Assembly: GCA_900320415.1 (NCBI GenBank)
Contig: ONSE01000056.1
Coordinates: forward strand, 1 to 6,701
Length of the DNA: 6,701 nucleotides
Source: an uncultured Eubacteriales bacterium
Lineage (GTDB): Bacteria > Bacillota > Clostridia > Oscillospirales > Acutalibacteraceae
Direction: 5' to 3'
Below are positions 4,322 to 6,701 of this stretch, piece after piece. Numbering within the stretch: position 1 is the stretch's first letter; every line of letters begins with the position of its first letter. Made by a program: the position numbers and the translations under genes. A model generated the notes under the pieces. That model had not been told where the DNA came from. It worked only from the letters and a program-made list of their open reading frames with translations, and made no database searches.

Positions 4322-5695
4322 TCAGCCTTTGTAGTAGATGTCGAGCACCGCGTCGTCCACACGGTCGAGCTCCGAGCGCGGCAGCGTGGAGAGCAGCTCC
4401 CAGCCGAGGTCGAGGCTCTGCTCGATGCTTCTGTTCTCGGTGAAGCCCTGGTTGACAAACCGCGACTCAAACAGCCTGCCGAACTCGATGTATTTCTTGT
4501 CGGTCGGGGAAAGCTCCTCCTCGCCGATGACCGAGGCGAGCGCCCTCGCGTCGATGACCTTCGCGTAGGAGGCGAAGAGCTGGTTGGCGAGCGGCTGGTG
4601 ATCGCCTCTTGTGAAGCCCTCGCCGATGCCGTCCTTCATCAGACGGGACAGCGACGGCAGGACGCTGACGGGGGGATAGAGTCCCTGACCCTGCAGGGCG
4701 CGGTCGAGCACGATCTGACCCTCGGTGATGTAGCCCGTGAGGTCGGGGATCGGGTGGGTGATGTCGTCGTTGGGCATGGTGAGGATCGGGATCTGCGTCA
4801 CCGAACCGGGATGTCCCTTGATCATGCCCGCTCTCTCGTAGAGCGAGGCGAGGTCGGAATAGAGATAGCCGGGGTAGCCCTTTCTGCCGGGGATCTCGCC
4901 CTTGGAGGACGAGAACTCGCGCAGCGCCTCCGCGTAGGAGGTCATGTCCGTCATAATGACGAGGATATGCATATCCAGCTCAAACGCGAGGTACTCCGCG
5001 ATGGTCAGCGCGCAGCGCGGCGTCAGAGTACGCTCGATGATCGGGTCGTTGGAGAGGTTGAGGAGCATGACGACGCGCGAGAGCACACCGCTTTCCTCAA
5101 AGCTCCTGCGGAAATACTCCGCGACGTCCTTCTGCACGCCCATCGCGGCGAACACGACGCCGAAGTTGCTGCTGTCCGCGCCGCTGATCTTCGCCTGGCG
5201 GACGATCTGTACCGCGAGGTCGTTGTGCTTCATGCCCGAGCCCGAGAAGATCGGCAGCTTCTGGCCGCGGATCAGGGTCATGAGGGTGTCGATGGTCGAG
5301 ATGCCCGTGTTGATGTAGTTCTTCGGGTAGACGCGCGACACGGGATTGATCGGGGTGCCGTTGATGTTCGCCTTCCTGACAGGGAAAATGTCGCCCAGAC
5401 CGTCGATCGGTCTGCCCGCGCCGTCGAGCACTCTGCCGACGATCTCGGGAGAAAGCGGCATCTCCATCGGGCGGCCTGTCAGACGGGTGCGGGTGTTGCG
5501 CAGGCTGATCCTTCTGGTGCCCTCGAATACCTGCACGACGATCCTCTCTCCCTCGATCTGCACGACGCGTCCCTGGCGGACGGTGCCGTTCTCGAGCTTG
5601 ATATTTACGATTTCTTCGTTGGAAACGCCCTTCACGCCGTCCATGACGATCAGCGATCCGTTGATTTCTTTTACGCCTACATAATCAATAATCAA
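4322..5695 (-). CDS. ntpB: A/V-type ATP synthase subunit B (non-catalytic nucleotide-binding subunit)
   Basis: Three B subunits alternate with three A subunits in the soluble head and form half of each nucleotide site. The 457-residue protein has the usual length. In order: N-terminal beta-barrel (about 1-75, with the LFEGT-type VFEGTRRISLR at 56-66), the homologous hexamer core with a degenerate P-loop SGSGMKHND (151-159) in place of GxxxxGKT as normal for B, DMTSYAEALRE (250-260), IPGRKGYPGYLYSDLASLYERAG (split across 268-290), and the ATP-synthase signature PPVSVLPSLSRL (341-352) with the likely arginine finger Arg351. The helical C-terminal domain ends in DIYYKG. The start is TTG at 5693-5695, with AAGGAGGG (5705-5712) 9 bases upstream; no in-frame ATG lies near the conserved N-terminus. 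It sits 15 bases after subunit A and 13 before D. H+ or Na+ specificity cannot be read from this subunit. Confidence 0.97.
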   Translation of the reverse strand: MIIDYVGVKEINGSLIVMDGVKGVSNEEIVNIKLENGTVRQGRVVQIEGERIVVQVFEGTRRISLRNTRTRLTGRPMEMPLSPEIVGRVLDGAGRPIDGLGDIFPVRKANINGTPINPVSRVYPKNYINTGISTIDTLMTLIRGQKLPIFSGSGMKHNDLAVQIVRQAKISGADSSNFGVVFAAMGVQKDVAEYFRRSFEESGVLSRVVMLLNLSNDPIIERTLTPRCALTIAEYLAFELDMHILVIMTDMTSYAEALREFSSSKGEIPGRKGYPGYLYSDLASLYERAGMIKGHPGSVTQIPILTMPNDDITHPIPDLTGYITEGQIVLDRALQGQGLYPPVSVLPSLSRLMKDGIGEGFTRGDHQPLANQLFASYAKVIDARALASVIGEEELSPTDKKYIEFGRLFESRFVNQGFTENRSIEQSLDLGWELLSTLPRSELDRVDDAVLDIYYKG

Positions 5696-5704
5696 AGCAG
5701 CGTT

Positions 5705-5712
5705 CCCTCCTT
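5705..5712 (-). promoter_or_regulatory. Ribosome binding site that fixes the TTG start of ntpB and overlaps the ntpA stop
   Basis: Reverse-strand AAGGAGGG is 9 bases from the TTG at 5695. Its first two bases are also the last two of the TAA stop of subunit A, so termination on A and initiation on B occur at one place. Confidence 0.85.
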
Positions 5713-6701
5713 ACTGTAATAATTCGCCGAGCTTTTCGTCGATTTCCTTCATGTAGTCATCGAACATCTCAAGGCGGCTGTTGGGGATATCGTATTTCAT
5801 CTTGGTCAGCTTGTCAAACAGACCGAGCGCAATGATTTTGGAAATGGGGATCTCTCTCGCCACGATCTCCTTCGCCTTCTCGTGAAGGTGCAGAATGACC
5901 TTCATCATCTGCTTCTGCTTCTCGAGAGGAACGTAGGTGTCCTCCGCGTGGAAGGCGTTCTGCTGCAGAAAACCGACGCGGATGGCGCGCGCGGTCTCGA
6001 TGACGAGCTTCTGGTCGTCGGGCAGCACGTCGGAGCCGATCAGCTTGACGATCTCCATCAGCGAGTTCTCCTCCTGGAGCAGCGCGCTGATGCGGTTGCG
6101 GTACTCCACAAAGTCGTCGCCGAGGTTCCCGCGGAACCAGGGGTCGAGGTCGTTGAAGTATTCGCTGTAGCTGTTCATCCAGTTGATGGCGGGATAGTGT
6201 CTGGCGTAGGCGAGCGCCTTGTCGAGCGCCCAGAATACGCGCGTGAAGCGCTTGGTGTTCTGGGTGACAGGCTCGGAGAAGTCGGAGCCCTGGGGCGATA
6301 CCGCGCCGATCAGGGTGACGCTTCCCTCGCCGCCGCTGAGCACGCCGGCGCGTCCTCCGCGCTCATAGAATTCCGCGAGACGCGAGGGCAGATACGCGGG
6401 GAAGCCCTCCTCCGCGGGCATCTCCTCAAGACGTCCCGAGATCTCGCGCAGCGCCTCCGCCCAGCGCGAGGTGGAGTCCGCCATCATCGCGACGTGATAG
6501 CCCATGTCGCGGTAGTATTCCGCAAGGGTGATGCCCGTGTAGATGGACGCCTCACGCGCCGCGACGGGCATATTGGAGGTGTTCGCGATCAGGACGGTTC
6601 TGTCCGTCATGGGTCGGTTGGACTTCGGGTCGATCAGCTCGGAGAACTCGTCGAGCACCTGGCTCATCTCGTTGCCGCGCTCGCCGCAGCCGACGTAGAT
6701 G
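5711..6701 (-). CDS. ntpA: A/V-type ATP synthase subunit A (catalytic), C-terminal part, cut by window edge
   Basis: Subunit A carries the catalytic ATP site of the rotary ATPase head. The reading frame is open to the right edge: 330 complete codons are visible of a protein usually near 590 residues, so the N-terminal barrel, the A-specific insertion and the P-loop are outside. Visible core motifs, from the right edge leftwards, are YVGCGERGNEM (6668-6697), NTSNMPVAAREASIYTG, the Walker B region MMADSTSRWAEALRE (about 6443-6487), ISGRLEEMPAEEGFPAYL, the VTLIGAVSPQGSDFSEPV loop and PAINWMNSYSEY. The helical C-terminal domain includes DDFVEYRNRISALLQEE. The ATG at 6667 is an internal Met and not the start, because the conserved YVGCGERGNE lies upstream of it in frame. 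The stop (TAA at 5711-5713) is 15 bases before the subunit B start. The operon promoter is not in the window. Confidence 0.96.
   Translation of the reverse strand, partial: IYVGCGERGNEMSQVLDEFSELIDPKSNRPMTDRTVLIANTSNMPVAAREASIYTGITLAEYYRDMGYHVAMMADSTSRWAEALREISGRLEEMPAEEGFPAYLPSRLAEFYERGGRAGVLSGGEGSVTLIGAVSPQGSDFSEPVTQNTKRFTRVFWALDKALAYARHYPAINWMNSYSEYFNDLDPWFRGNLGDDFVEYRNRISALLQEENSLMEIVKLIGSDVLPDDQKLVIETARAIRVGFLQQNAFHAEDTYVPLEKQKQMMKVILHLHEKAKEIVAREIPISKIIALGLFDKLTKMKYDIPNSRLEMFDDYMKEIDEKLGELLQ

Noticed and set aside
3667..4443. 258-codon plus-strand frame opposite ATPase subunit D
   Set aside because: It is a shadow of the conserved D gene, with no ribosome site or recognisable domain.
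4241..5719. 492-codon open frame on the plus strand, longer than the ATPase B gene it overlaps
   Set aside because: It is fully antisense to the well-conserved subunit B gene and part of D. It has a low-complexity Arg/Asp/Val/Leu composition typical of the reverse of GC-rich codons, and no recognisable motif.
1..6701. CRISPR array, insertion sequence, tRNA, riboswitch, toxin-antitoxin or defence genes
   Set aside because: I looked for evenly spaced long repeats, terminal inverted repeats, transposase motifs, cloverleaf patterns and small gene pairs and saw none; all gaps are 166 bases or shorter and are accounted for.

Overview
The window looks like chromosome of a GC-rich, anaerobic, fermentative Firmicute, most likely of the Oscillospiraceae/Ruminococcaceae type. 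That placement is an inference from the gene set: pyruvate formate-lyase with its radical-SAM activase, an A/V-type ATPase, a stand-alone PHP-type histidinol-phosphatase, a TMEM229/CmpB-like membrane protein, strong AGGAGG-like ribosome binding sites and frequent GTG/TTG starts. I see no rRNA, tRNA, CRISPR array, insertion sequence or phage gene. The content is ordinary core metabolism, and I found no undescribed multi-gene system. The most informative signals are regulatory.

Left part (minus strand, 1-1421): an activase-first pfl operon. pflA (TTG start at 1421) is followed after 5 bases by pflB, of which only the first 225 codons are inside the window. The 166-base AT-rich gap 1422-1587 holds two divergent promoters. 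The pfl promoter has an extended -10, and a perfect FNR-type palindrome centred 41.5 bases upstream of the expected transcription start. That is the class II activator geometry expected of an oxygen-controlled fermentation operon. A second, GC-rich palindrome sits between its -35 and -10 regions.

Middle (plus strand, 1588-3667): a PHP-family histidinol-phosphatase (GTG start at 1588, not the ATG at 1546, which lies upstream of the promoter -10), then a secreted lipoprotein with its own promoter, then a small four-helix membrane protein. The intrinsic terminator after the lipoprotein overlaps the start of the membrane-protein gene: its hairpin supplies the GTG start codon and its T-tract encodes the first residues.

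Right part (minus strand, 3673-6701): the distal end of an A/V-type ATPase operon, in the order A (C-terminal part only), B, D. Junctions are tight and the B gene has a TTG start. The operon ends at D, facing the membrane-protein gene with only 5 bases between the stop codons. A and B make up the catalytic head and D the central rotor shaft. The remaining subunits would lie to the right of the window.

No gene-free stretch exceeds 166 bases. The long antisense reading frames over pflB, the phosphatase, the lipoprotein and ATPase B are codon-bias shadows and are not annotated.
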